From positions 124,001 to 188,000 of the forward strand of contig CAWHYF010000001.1 of assembly GCA_963833585.1 (NCBI GenBank): a stretch of DNA of 64,000 bases. Reading direction: 5' to 3'. The position numbers and the translations under genes are program-made. Shown here in pieces: positions 24,968-32,644 of this stretch. Numbering within the stretch: the first letter of the stretch is position 1; each line of letters opens with the position of its first letter. The DNA is from Bog-756 sp963833585 (GTDB lineage Bacteria; Actinomycetota; Acidimicrobiia; Acidimicrobiales; RAAP-2). The notes under the pieces were generated by a model. It did no database searches. It had not been told where the DNA came from and saw nothing but the letters and a program-made list of their open reading frames with translations.

Positions 24968-25561
24968 GTGGTGGATGATTATGAACTTCTGTGGCTCCAC
25001 GGAATCGAACAGATCTCCCAGGCCGCGGGAGTCACCGCCAGGGCGATGCGGGACAGCCCGAACTCACTCGCAGTATCCAGCGATCCCTTCGTTCGCCTGG
25101 AGATGCTTCACGAGACGTTCGGCGAGATGCTCGGCGGTGCACGCGTGGCAGGGGTGCGGCGGGGTCAGTGTGTCCTTGGCGTGGCCGGTGCCGTCCCACC
25201 GGGTCACTGCATCGACTCCATGCTTCCGGAGGAGGTCCGGACTCTGGATGAACCTTCTTCTGATGCGACCGACGCCGATCGATTCTTGTACAGCGGATCG
25301 GTCATGGCAGTCCACGATCTGCCCGAGTCGCACTGGCATGTTGGTCCGGTCGGTGTGGAGCCCGGATTTCAGGGCATGGGCTTGGGCCGAGCGGTCATGC
25401 GGCTTCTCTGTGATGACTTCGACCAGCACCATCGAACGGCATGGCTGGAGACCGACAAACCGGAGAACGTGCGGTTCTACAGTGGCCTCGGGTTCGAGCT
25501 GGTCGAAGAGGTGGTCATGCTCACGTCGCGCTTCTGGTTCATGAGGCGTGAAGCGCAATGA
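24968..25561 (+). CDS. GNAT family N-acetyltransferase
   Basis: A 197-residue acetyltransferase of the GNAT fold. The acetyl-CoA motif A is VGPVGVEPGFQGMGLGRAVM at about residues 124-143, with the Q/RxxGxG/A loop as GFQGMG. The final motif B is LETDKPENVRFYSGLGFELV. The N-terminal half (AGVTARAMRDSPNSLAVSSD) is longer than minimal GNATs and may bind substrate. Starts GTG 24968 and GTG 24971 are both possible with weak ribosome binding sites. The substrate is unknown. Confidence 0.88.
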   Translation: MVDDYELLWLHGIEQISQAAGVTARAMRDSPNSLAVSSDPFVRLEMLHETFGEMLGGARVAGVRRGQCVLGVAGAVPPGHCIDSMLPEEVRTLDEPSSDATDADRFLYSGSVMAVHDLPESHWHVGPVGVEPGFQGMGLGRAVMRLLCDDFDQHHRTAWLETDKPENVRFYSGLGFELVEEVVMLTSRFWFMRREAQ

Positions 25562-25640
25562 CCTCGAAGAGAAGTGCGTGTGGCCTGACGGGGGTGAGGT
25601 CGTCGGGTCAGAGCGGTCCGGCGTAGCCGCTGACCACCCT

Positions 25641-25889
25641 TCAAGCCACCCGGGATCCGGACCGCCGGCAGTTCCTCAGGTGCTCGGCACCGATCTCGGA
25701 GACGGAGATGAACTGACCGAGTCCGGGGGCATGATGACGCTCGACAAGCCCGCGGTCATTCGCCTCCTCCCACACGGGCAAGCGCGGACAGGAGGTGCGC
25801 CACGCCTCGAGCACCTCTGAGTACGGGCGGGGACTGGAGCCCAGCCACTCGAGGAGATCGAGGATGAGGTTGTCGACGGTAACAGTCAT
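25641..25889 (-). CDS. Small conserved-type protein with possible winged-helix fold
   Basis: An 82-residue protein starting MTVTVDNLILDLLEWLGSSP and continuing YSEVLEAWRTSCPRLPVWEE. The order helix-turn-helix-like segment, then ANDRGLVERH as recognition region, then a strand pair FISVSEIGAEHLR, suggests a winged-helix module. I believe it belongs to a small family widespread in actinobacteria, though I cannot name it. ATG 25889 gives the expected N-terminus. It lies 22 bases downstream of the TetR gene on the same strand, so the two are likely co-transcribed. Confidence 0.65.
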   Translation of the reverse strand: MTVTVDNLILDLLEWLGSSPRPYSEVLEAWRTSCPRLPVWEEANDRGLVERHHAPGLGQFISVSEIGAEHLRNCRRSGSRVA

Positions 25890-25911
25890 TGGCCAAATCA
25901 TCGCACGCGCG

Positions 25912-26502
25912 TCAGCTCGATTGCTCGGGTCTTCTGAATCGCTTGGCCGGCAGGGGCACACCCCCGGAGATGCATTGGAGGTACCGTTTGAATGCGGCGT
26001 CAGTTCCCTTGCGATCTCCCGTGGCCAACAGGTCGAGGATGAGACCGCGCACGACGGCCACACCAAGTCTGGCGTCAATTCGAGCTGACTTCGGGTCGGC
26101 GCCACCTTCGACCATGGCGTCGGCAATCGGAGCGACCCACGATTCGACGATGTCGTCCAGGAAACCTTCCAGTCCCGGTCGTCCGAGAAGGGCGAGCGAA
26201 TAGAGCTCGAAGAACAACCGTTCCTGGGGCCACAGTTCCGGATCGCTCAAATGCTTCCAGGAGTGCCAGGCATCGATCTCGCTGATCCCAGCCGCGACTC
26301 GGGAGGCTCGCTCAGATTCTTCGACGGCCTTCGCTACTGCGACCAAGAGACCCTGCCGTGATCCGAAGTGGTAGATGAGCATGCGATGGCTGGTACCGAT
26401 GGCGGCGGCCAGCTCCCTCAGACTCAGGTCGGCGATCCCGGCCGTGAGTGCGTGATCTACCGCGGCCGCAAGTAGACGATCTCGGGCTTGTAACTCAGGC
26501 AT
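25912..26502 (-). CDS. TetR family transcriptional regulator
   Basis: A 196-residue TetR-type repressor. The helix-turn-helix is IADLSLRELAAAIGTSHRML followed by IYHFGSRQGLL at about residues 23-53. The C-terminal ligand domain is all-helical. The protein start at 26502 lies 8 bases from a perfect 16-bp palindrome (26510-26525) and has no ribosome binding site, so the mRNA may be leaderless. A start at 26526 would run through the palindrome and is less likely. It is divergent from the SRPBCC operon at 26554-28378 and probably represses both itself and that operon. Confidence 0.88.
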   Translation of the reverse strand: MPELQARDRLLAAAVDHALTAGIADLSLRELAAAIGTSHRMLIYHFGSRQGLLVAVAKAVEESERASRVAAGISEIDAWHSWKHLSDPELWPQERLFFELYSLALLGRPGLEGFLDDIVESWVAPIADAMVEGGADPKSARIDARLGVAVVRGLILDLLATGDRKGTDAAFKRYLQCISGGVPLPAKRFRRPEQSS

Positions 26503-26509
26503 GAAACAG

Positions 26510-26525
26510 TGTACCATATGGTACA
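26510..26525. promoter_or_regulatory. 16-bp operator palindrome TGTACCATATGGTACA
   Basis: A perfect inverted repeat in the 51-base gap between the divergent TetR gene and the SRPBCC gene. Position and symmetry are what is expected for the binding site of that TetR protein. It would overlap the promoters in both directions. Confidence 0.75.
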
Positions 26526-26553
26526 TCCCCCGGAGCTATCGAGGAGGAACGTC

Positions 26554-27030
26554 ATGAGCCAGTTGAAGGTCGAGGCGCAAGGGGCGACGCGAGCCGACCC
26601 GGACGGTGTCTGGAAGCTCGTTGCAAACGCCGACATGTACCCCCAATGGGGACCATGGGATGACGGCGGATATGAATCCGGAGATTCAGAAGGTGCACAC
26701 GGAGTTGGATCTATCCAGTGGTTCTCGACCGGCCGGACGAAGTCCGTGGAACGCATCGTCGAGTTCGAAGAGAACCGCCGGCTGGTCTACGTGGTGGTGC
26801 GGGGGATACCCGTGCGCAATTACCGGGCCGAGATCGCACTTACGCCGACCGATGCGGGAACCCACGTTCGCTGGGCCGCAACCTGGGACAGGACGCTGCT
26901 GGGCCGCCTCGTGCACCGCAAGCTCAGGACGTTCTACCCCGACATGATGGAACACCTGATCGCCGCGGCCGATCGAGCGGCACAGCGCCAGAACGGGACC
27001 TCTGAAGGCACGGCGGGTCTGAGGCCATGA
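26554..27030 (+). CDS. SRPBCC family protein (polyketide cyclase/START-like)
   Basis: A 158-residue helix-grip protein with a hydrophobic ligand cavity. The opening VEAQGATRADPDGVWKLVAN and the WGPWDDGGYESG segment are family features, and the C-terminal helix is RKLRTFYPDMMEHLIAAADR. These proteins bind or modify small hydrophobic molecules. ATG 26554 has GAGGAG upstream. Its stop overlaps the start of the next gene by ATGA, so it heads an operon of SRPBCC, NAD(P)-dependent epimerase-like and membrane protein, controlled by the divergent TetR gene. Confidence 0.88.
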   Translation: MSQLKVEAQGATRADPDGVWKLVANADMYPQWGPWDDGGYESGDSEGAHGVGSIQWFSTGRTKSVERIVEFEENRRLVYVVVRGIPVRNYRAEIALTPTDAGTHVRWAATWDRTLLGRLVHRKLRTFYPDMMEHLIAAADRAAQRQNGTSEGTAGLRP

Positions 27031-27953
27031 AGGTCATCGTGGCGGGAGCGACGGGGGTCGCCGGCGCTGGAGTTGTTCCGGCCCTGGTCGCAGCCGGGCA
27101 CGACGTAACGGCGGCCATTCGAAGTCCCGCCAAGACGCAGATGGTGTCGTCCTGGGGGGCGACTCCCGTGAACGTCGATTTGTTCGACAGGCCGGCGGTC
27201 CTCGGTGTCGTCGCCGGGCACGCTGCCGTGTGCAACCTCACCACCCATATCCCCTCGTTGGCCAAGGCCGGCCTGCCTGGCGCCTGGAAGGAGAACGATC
27301 GGATCCGTCGGGTCGTGTCGGCCAATCTGATCGAGGCCGCCCTTGCCGGCGACGCCTCCTATTTCCTACAGGAGTCAGTCGGATTCGTCTATCCGGACCT
27401 AGGCGACCGGTGGATCGACGAGAGGACGCCACCCCAGCCAAGTCCGGTTACTCAGAGTGTTCTCGAAGCGGAGGCGAACGTCGAACGGTTCGCCGGTTCG
27501 GGACGTACCGGCGTCATCCTGCGGTTCGCTCAGTTCTACGGTCCGGGGGCCACGCACTCGGTCGAGATGGTGCGCATGGCTGCCAGGTTCGGCATCGCCC
27601 CCACCATTGGTGATCCCGACGGGTTCATGTCGTCAATCCATCGCGATGACGTCGGACCGGCGGTGGTCGCAGCCCTGGGCGCCCCAACCGGAACCTACAA
27701 CATCGGGGATGACGAACCGCTGCGCCGCAGGGAACTCCATGCCGTGTTCACCCAAGCGCTCGGGCGTAGCCGACTGCATGACTTCGGGAAGATGATGGCT
27801 CGCCTTGGCGGTCGCAAGGCCGAGGTCACCGCCCGATCGCAGCGGCTCTCCAGCGATGCGTTCAGGACGTGCACCGGCTGGTCGCCCACCGTGCCCTCGG
27901 CTCGCCTGGGGTGGCCAGCGATCATCGCCCGCGAGGTTGGTTCAGGCTCGTGA
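27027..27953 (+). CDS. NAD(P)-binding atypical SDR / epimerase-like protein
   Basis: A 308-residue extended SDR of the NmrA/epimerase type. The dinucleotide motif is VIVAGATGVAGAGVVPALVA at residues 3-22 (GATGxxG). Ser/Thr and Tyr positions are found near FLQESVGFVYPDLGD, but the usual YxxxK is not clear, so it may bind NADP without being a classical dehydrogenase. SSIHRDDVGPAVVAAL and GTYNIGDDEPLRRREL are the substrate-domain motifs of these epimerase-like proteins. Its start overlaps the previous stop (ATGA) and its stop overlaps the next start (GTGA), so all three are translationally coupled. Confidence 0.88.
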   Translation: MKVIVAGATGVAGAGVVPALVAAGHDVTAAIRSPAKTQMVSSWGATPVNVDLFDRPAVLGVVAGHAAVCNLTTHIPSLAKAGLPGAWKENDRIRRVVSANLIEAALAGDASYFLQESVGFVYPDLGDRWIDERTPPQPSPVTQSVLEAEANVERFAGSGRTGVILRFAQFYGPGATHSVEMVRMAARFGIAPTIGDPDGFMSSIHRDDVGPAVVAALGAPTGTYNIGDDEPLRRRELHAVFTQALGRSRLHDFGKMMARLGGRKAEVTARSQRLSSDAFRTCTGWSPTVPSARLGWPAIIAREVGSGS

Positions 27954-28378
27954 GCCGACCCGGCCACTACTGGCTGCAAACCACCGCCCTCGTCGTGTCC
28001 GCAGCCGGCCTGGCGTTCGTCGGCGCGTGGGCGCTTGTGGCTCCGAGGAGCTTCTACCACGACTTTCCAGGTGCCGGCCACCACTGGGTCTCCACGGACG
28101 GCCCCTACAACAGACATTTGCTCTTCGACGTAGGGACACTCTCCCTCGCTCTGACGGTCACCCTGTTGGCGGCGTTGTGGAGACGCGACAAGGTCCTCGT
28201 GCGCACGGCAGCCCTCGCCGCACTGGTCTTTGCCGGTCCGCATCTCGCCTACCACGCCAGTCACCTTGATCACTTTTCGACCACCGATACCATTCTCGAG
28301 ATGGTTGCCCTGGCCATCGCGGTGGCAGCGCCTTTCGCCGCACTGGTCACCACGTTCCCTGATCAGATCCGCGAGTAG
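27950..28378 (+). CDS. Small four-helix membrane protein
   Basis: A 142-residue membrane protein with about four helices: near residues 9-30 (LQTTALVVSAAGLAFVGAWA), 60-77, 87-100 and 115-135. The outer loop between helices 1 and 2 holds FYHDFPGAGHHWVSTDGPYN and a later YHASHLDHF, with many His that might bind metal or haem. The family is not recognised. GTG 27950 overlaps the stop of the preceding gene. It is the last gene of the TetR-linked operon, whose products may together handle a hydrophobic compound. Confidence 0.75.
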   Translation: MSRPGHYWLQTTALVVSAAGLAFVGAWALVAPRSFYHDFPGAGHHWVSTDGPYNRHLLFDVGTLSLALTVTLLAALWRRDKVLVRTAALAALVFAGPHLAYHASHLDHFSTTDTILEMVALAIAVAAPFAALVTTFPDQIRE

Positions 28379-28707
28379 CTCGATGGCGACCCTCTCATGT
28401 TGTGACCTCCGCGTTCGCAAACTTGGTCGGTCGGTGAGATCCAGAGTCGTTTGCTCCGGTCAACCGCCCGACCGCAGGTCCCCGACGGATAACACCAGGA
28501 CCAGGACCTGCGGCCGGTCCACCCCTCCCGTTGCTCGATCTTTCGTCCCGCCCGCTCGGTCGGATCACGAGGTGGGTTGCCGGACGGGCTCTCACCGGTC
28601 GCACCGCACGAGTACTGGCCTCGAACCGTGGTCGATCCCACCCTTCTTCCAGGCACAGGTCAGAGCGGTCTCGGGAGTGGGGCGCCGAGGTGAAGGGTCC
28701 GTAGCCA
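28379..28707. other. Intergenic, nothing recognised
   Basis: This stretch follows the membrane protein gene. No supported gene or hairpin was found. Confidence 0.5.
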
Positions 28708-29193
28708 GTGTCCGCTGAGGAGAGAACGACCGATCAATGGATCGTACGACCCCTCGAACCAACCGACCGCGACGTCTGGGTCGAACTCTTCAGGGGATAC
28801 GCAACGTTCTACCGGCGGAGCTTGACCGACGGTCAGTTGGCAGTTGTCTGGCGATGGATCTTCGATGAGCGCACCACCACCGCCTTGGTGGTCGCTCGGG
28901 CAGACTCGCCTGGGAGGTGCGTGGGCCTGGCTCACCTTCGAAGCTGGCGAAGGCCGCTCCTGGCCACGGAGAGCGGATATCTCGATGACCTCTTCGTGTT
29001 TCCCGAGGCTCGCGGCCAGGGTGCGGTTGATGCCCTTTTCGCGGCGATCCGTGCCCTCGCCGCGGAACGGGGCTGGGACATCGTCCGTTGGACGACTGCC
29101 GAGGACAACTATCGAGCGCAAGCCGTCTATGCCAGGTATGCGATCCGGACCACCTGGGTCACGTATGACCAGCACATCGGGCTCCCACCTTGA
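28708..29193 (+). CDS. GNAT family N-acetyltransferase
   Basis: A 161-residue GNAT enzyme. The opening IVRPLEPTDRDVWVELFRGY is typical. The acetyl-CoA loop is LFVFPEARGQGAVDALFAAI (ARGQGAV), and motif B is TAEDNYRAQAVYARYAIRTTW. The strand before it, GYLDDLF, carries the usual Asp-Leu-Phe. It resembles yeast HPA2-like and spermidine-type acetyltransferases in size. GTG 28708 has AAGGG about 10 bases upstream. The substrate is unknown, and it is not clearly part of an operon. Confidence 0.9.
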   Translation: MSAEERTTDQWIVRPLEPTDRDVWVELFRGYATFYRRSLTDGQLAVVWRWIFDERTTTALVVARADSPGRCVGLAHLRSWRRPLLATESGYLDDLFVFPEARGQGAVDALFAAIRALAAERGWDIVRWTTAEDNYRAQAVYARYAIRTTWVTYDQHIGLPP

Positions 29194-29257
29194 TCTGGCG
29201 ACTCAGGTCGGCGACTCCTGAACCGGGGCGGACGACCAACGGAGAAAGGCCTTACTG

Positions 29258-29617
29258 GTGGATACTGAACGTGTGGGACTGAACCGGCGGATACACGCCC
29301 CCGCCCATCACCTCTTTGAGATCGTCTCGGATCCCAACGGCCACGTTGCCATCGACGGTTCGGGCATGCTGATCTCGGCCCCGGATGCCTCGGTCGTCAC
29401 CGGGGTGGGTGACAGGTTCCTCGTCAACATGGACCGGGAGCCGCTTGGGGATGTTCCGATGGGCAAGTACCAGGTCGAGAATGTTGTCGTGGTCTTCGAC
29501 CCGGACGTCCCGGTCGGGATGTTGACCAAGACGCTCGAAAACCTCGATCGGATCGCTTCGAGCGAGTCTGACGGCATTACCGCGTCCAAATCCACAATTG
29601 AACAGACCAAGGAGTGA
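29258..29617 (+). CDS. SRPBCC family protein with internal deletion
   Basis: A 119-residue helix-grip protein. The N-terminal half (GLNRRIHAPAHHLFEIVSDP, then VAIDGSGMLISAPDA) is normal and shares the xxIDGSGML motif with the 159-residue gene at 31025. After the strand YQVENVVVVFDPD the sequence jumps to VPVGMLTKTLENLDRIA, which is the last helix. About 40 residues of the middle beta-sheet are missing compared with full-length relatives. The frame is kept, so a protein could be made, but the ligand cavity would be incomplete. GTG 29258 has GGAGAAAGG upstream. Confidence 0.7.
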   Translation: MDTERVGLNRRIHAPAHHLFEIVSDPNGHVAIDGSGMLISAPDASVVTGVGDRFLVNMDREPLGDVPMGKYQVENVVVVFDPDVPVGMLTKTLENLDRIASSESDGITASKSTIEQTKE

Positions 29618-29662
29618 TCCATAGGGCTTGCGCACCCCGGGCACCCTCAGCATCATGGGCGA

Positions 29663-30412
29663 GTGACTCATCTGTGGCGGGCCTCTCGAGCGGCATCGGC
29701 GCGGTTCGACGCGGGGGCCGACGCCTACGATCGCTATCGTCCCCGCTACCCAGACGCCATGTTCGACGACATCGTCGCCTTCGGGCCGTGGCCACAGGGT
29801 TCAAGGGCCATCGAAGTTGGGGCGGGCACCGGCATCGCCACGGGACCGCTGGCCGATCGGGGGTTGCTGGTCACCGCATTGGAGCCGTCGCCAGCGATGG
29901 CTGCAGTCGCGGCCCATAAGCTCGGCGACCGGACGACAATCGTCTCCCAGCGATTCGAGGATTGGCTGCCCTCGGAATCCTTTGATCTGCTGGTCGCATG
30001 TAACGCGTGGCACTGGATCCACCCGATGGTCGGGCTGAAGCGCATGGACGGGGCGTTGCACCCGGGGTCAACTCTCGCACTTGCCTGGACTGAGATCGTG
30101 TCGTGGGGGGAGGAGCCATTCGAGACTCGGTTGGCTCAGGAACTTGGTTCGCCGTGGCCGAAGGGGACCGAATTCATCACCGACTCACTGCAGTCGATAC
30201 GCAGCCATCGACGTGTTGACGACCTTCGCGAGAAGCGGTACCGGTTCTCCCGAACGCTCGACGCCGAGACGTACGTGGCCGTGAAGAACACCTACGGCGG
30301 TCCGGCCGACCCGGAGTTGGACAGCAGCCTGCGAAGGCTCATTGATGAGGAGTTCGGTGGATCGCTCACCAAGGTAGAAGAGGCGGTGCTCTATCTGGCG
30401 GCGTTCCATTGA
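29663..30412 (+). CDS. Class I SAM-dependent methyltransferase
   Basis: A 249-residue methyltransferase. Its start RFDAGADAYDRYRPRYPDAM is the common opening of a Methyltransf_11-type family. Motif I is AIEVGAGTGIATGPLADRG at about 49-67, the acidic residue is in VTALEPSPAM, and motif IV is FDLLVACNAWHWI. WHWI after motif IV is typical of enzymes acting on small molecules. The start is GTG 29663 with only a weak ribosome binding site. It is convergent with the UBP zinc finger gene. The substrate is unknown. Confidence 0.9.
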   Translation: MTHLWRASRAASARFDAGADAYDRYRPRYPDAMFDDIVAFGPWPQGSRAIEVGAGTGIATGPLADRGLLVTALEPSPAMAAVAAHKLGDRTTIVSQRFEDWLPSESFDLLVACNAWHWIHPMVGLKRMDGALHPGSTLALAWTEIVSWGEEPFETRLAQELGSPWPKGTEFITDSLQSIRSHRRVDDLREKRYRFSRTLDAETYVAVKNTYGGPADPELDSSLRRLIDEEFGGSLTKVEEAVLYLAAFH

Positions 30413-30500
30413 CCGACGATCGATTGTGCGGGACGAACATCGACTGGCAGGAATTGGCACGGAAGGTGAATGCCGAGAAAGGCGCACCTCCGCCCGATCG

Positions 30501-30845
30501 TCAATGGAGAAGGCTCTGCCAGTTGGGTGGTACCTGACCCGCCGGGCCAGGCGTTGGCTGATCGGGTGGATGAGACTGGGGGTCGACGAGCGAGGGACCC
30601 TCGTAGTAGTCGTTGGTCGTGTAGTCCCAGAACCACTCTTCACCTGGCTCGAAACTCCGAATGACCGGGTGCCCCGTATGTCGCGCGTGGGCACTGGCAT
30701 GTTGACTTGGCGAAGTGTCGCAGCAGCCGATGTGCCCGCATTTCGCGCAGCGTCGCAGGTGAAGCCACCATCCGTTGGTTTCGAGGCACTCGGCGCATCC
30801 GTCGCCACTGGGCGGAACGCTCGGATCGACGCTGTCATCCAACAT
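30501..30845 (-). CDS. UBP-type zinc finger protein
   Basis: A 114-residue protein with a UBP (ubiquitin-hydrolase type) zinc finger. The pattern is CAECLETNGWWLHLRRC, then KCGHIGCCDTSPSQHASAHA, then RHTGHPVIRSFEPGEEWFWD. The Cys and His set and the GHPVIRSFEPGEEW segment match bacterial zf-UBP proteins. In eukaryotes the domain binds the free C-terminus of ubiquitin; bacterial copies probably bind other free C-terminal Gly-Gly or similar tails. A Pro-rich C-terminus follows. The ATG at 30845 has a weak TTGGA upstream. No ubiquitin-like gene was seen nearby. Confidence 0.9.
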   Translation of the reverse strand: MLDDSVDPSVPPSGDGCAECLETNGWWLHLRRCAKCGHIGCCDTSPSQHASAHARHTGHPVIRSFEPGEEWFWDYTTNDYYEGPSLVDPQSHPPDQPTPGPAGQVPPNWQSLLH

Positions 30846-31024
30846 GGTCCAAGGATATACAGCCGTGAAGCAAGGCTCCACCGTCCCCGTCAGCTTCGCC
30901 GATCGACGGCAGCTCGTTGACGGCCTAGGGTTCGCCGGGGCCATACGATGACTGGCCGGACTGGGCAACCTCCATCCAATCCATCGAACGTCGCCTCCCA
31001 AGGCATCTGTGAACGGAGCATCTC

Positions 31025-31504
31025 ATGGACGGTTATGTGCTGACGGTGGAACGTATGATCGGGGCCCCGCCGGAAAGGATCTTCGCCATTCTGTCGAATA
31101 GCGGACGGCACTCGTTGATCGACGGTTCGGGAATGCTTCAGGGCACCCCTGAAGGGGTCGACGATCACCTGGCGCTGGGGTCGACCTTCGGAATGAAGAT
31201 GAAGCTGGGGGTGCGGTACAAGACCGAGAGTCGGGTCGTCGAGTTCGAAGACAACCGGCGTATCGCGTGGCGGACCGGTCCGAGCGGGAACTTGGGGCGC
31301 TTTGTGGCAGGACGGATCTGGCGTTACGAACTTGACCAAGTCGGGGAGGGCACCCTGGTCCGAGAGAGTTGGGACATCACGGGAGACCACCAGCGGGTGC
31401 TTCTGAAGCTTGGTGGCATCTACTCCGGAAAGACCAAACGCGATATGGAGCGGACCCTCGCTCGGTTGGAGTCGATCGTAACGGATGCAACCACACCGAA
31501 TTGA
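31025..31504 (+). CDS. SRPBCC family protein
   Basis: A 159-residue helix-grip protein, full length for the family. It starts YVLTVERMIGAPPERIFAIL, has LIDGSGMLQGTPEG after the first helices, strands KTESRVVEFEDNRRIAWRTG, and the last helix GKTKRDMERTLARLESIV. It is a paralogue of the shortened gene at 29258. ATG 31025 has CGGAGC seven bases upstream. The ligand is unknown. Confidence 0.88.
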   Translation: MDGYVLTVERMIGAPPERIFAILSNSGRHSLIDGSGMLQGTPEGVDDHLALGSTFGMKMKLGVRYKTESRVVEFEDNRRIAWRTGPSGNLGRFVAGRIWRYELDQVGEGTLVRESWDITGDHQRVLLKLGGIYSGKTKRDMERTLARLESIVTDATTPN

Positions 31505-31657
31505 GCGGCGACGCTGTCAGCACCGAGGAGAACGGGGACACGAGAACCGCTCGTGTCTGGCGGATGGCCGAGGATCGTGGCGCCATGGAAGACCCCGGCA
31601 ACCAGGAGTGGTAGAGCGAGCCGACCCTGACGGGGTCCGCCGGAAGGGTTTTGGCAA

Positions 31658-32569
31658 GTGAACCGGGGCTCCATGGCTGACCGTCGGAGACCACCGAAAA
31701 TGCACGCCGACGAGGTCGAGATCGACGATCACTTGGTCCACCGGCTGGTCTCCTCCCAGTTTCCCGAATGGGGGGCTCTGGCGCTGCGACGAATGCCATC
31801 CTCTGGAACGGACAACGCGATCTACCGCCTCGGCGACAAGATGGGCGTACGTCTGCCACGCATCCACTGGGCGGTCTCGCAGATCGAACAGGAACGCCGT
31901 TGGCTGGGGCGTCTGGCGCCGCATCTGCCTGTGCCGGTCCCCGTTCCCTTGGCAGAAGGGGAGCCGGGGCTCGGCTACCCCTATCCCTGGCTCGTCTATC
32001 CCTGGATCCCTGGTGAGGATCTGTCGAGTGTGCCTCGAGACAACCTGCGTCATCTGACTCCTGCCATTGCCGAATTCGTGGGAGCCCTTCAAGAGATCGA
32101 TACCACCGACGGACCGGCTCCAGGCGCCCGCGGTGGACCACTGGCTCCTCATGACGCAGGAATGCGCGATGCGATTGGTCGACTCGCCGGAGTGGTCAGT
32201 GTCGAGCGAGCCGTGTCGGTGTGGGACGCTGCCCTGGATGCCGATGGCTGGGACCGGCCTCCGGTGTGGGTACACGGCGATCTCCTTTCGGGAAACATCC
32301 TGGTGCACGACGGGAATCTGTCGGGCATCATCGACTGGAGCGCGGTCGGAGTTGGTGATCCTGCATGCGACGCCATGTTGGCCTGGTCTCTGCCACCAGC
32401 GCCGCGGGCTGACTTCCGCGCCCGCCTGCACCTCGATGACGCAACCTGGGCCCGGGCTCGCGGCTGGGTCCTCCAGCAGACCGTGTGGTTCATCCCTTAC
32501 TACGAATCGACCATCCCGGAAGCCGTGACGGCGGCCAAGGTTCGGCTTCAGGCGGTCGTGCGCGACTAG
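31658..32569 (+). CDS. Aminoglycoside phosphotransferase (APH)-family kinase
   Basis: A 303-residue member of the APH/choline kinase family. The catalytic loop is VWVHGDLLSGNILVHDGNLS with the HGDxxxxN pattern at about 205-212, and the metal-binding Asp is in GIIDWSAVGVGDPACD. PYPWLVYPWIPGEDL is the hinge region between lobes. Such enzymes phosphorylate antibiotics, sugars or amino alcohols. GTG 31658 has AAGGG upstream; ATG 31700 is a possible internal start. No resistance genes surround it, so an antibiotic substrate should not be assumed. Confidence 0.9.
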   Translation: MNRGSMADRRRPPKMHADEVEIDDHLVHRLVSSQFPEWGALALRRMPSSGTDNAIYRLGDKMGVRLPRIHWAVSQIEQERRWLGRLAPHLPVPVPVPLAEGEPGLGYPYPWLVYPWIPGEDLSSVPRDNLRHLTPAIAEFVGALQEIDTTDGPAPGARGGPLAPHDAGMRDAIGRLAGVVSVERAVSVWDAALDADGWDRPPVWVHGDLLSGNILVHDGNLSGIIDWSAVGVGDPACDAMLAWSLPPAPRADFRARLHLDDATWARARGWVLQQTVWFIPYYESTIPEAVTAAKVRLQAVVRD

Positions 32570-32644
32570 TCCAGAGGAAACGGTACAGGGTGAGCTCGAT
32601 GTCAGCCCGCGACGAAAGTCTCTTGCCCGCCGGGTGGTCGGGAT

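Noticed and set aside
31505..31614. Short plus-strand frame after the SRPBCC gene as a separate small protein
   Set aside because: It has no start codon of its own with a ribosome binding site and no recognisable motif.
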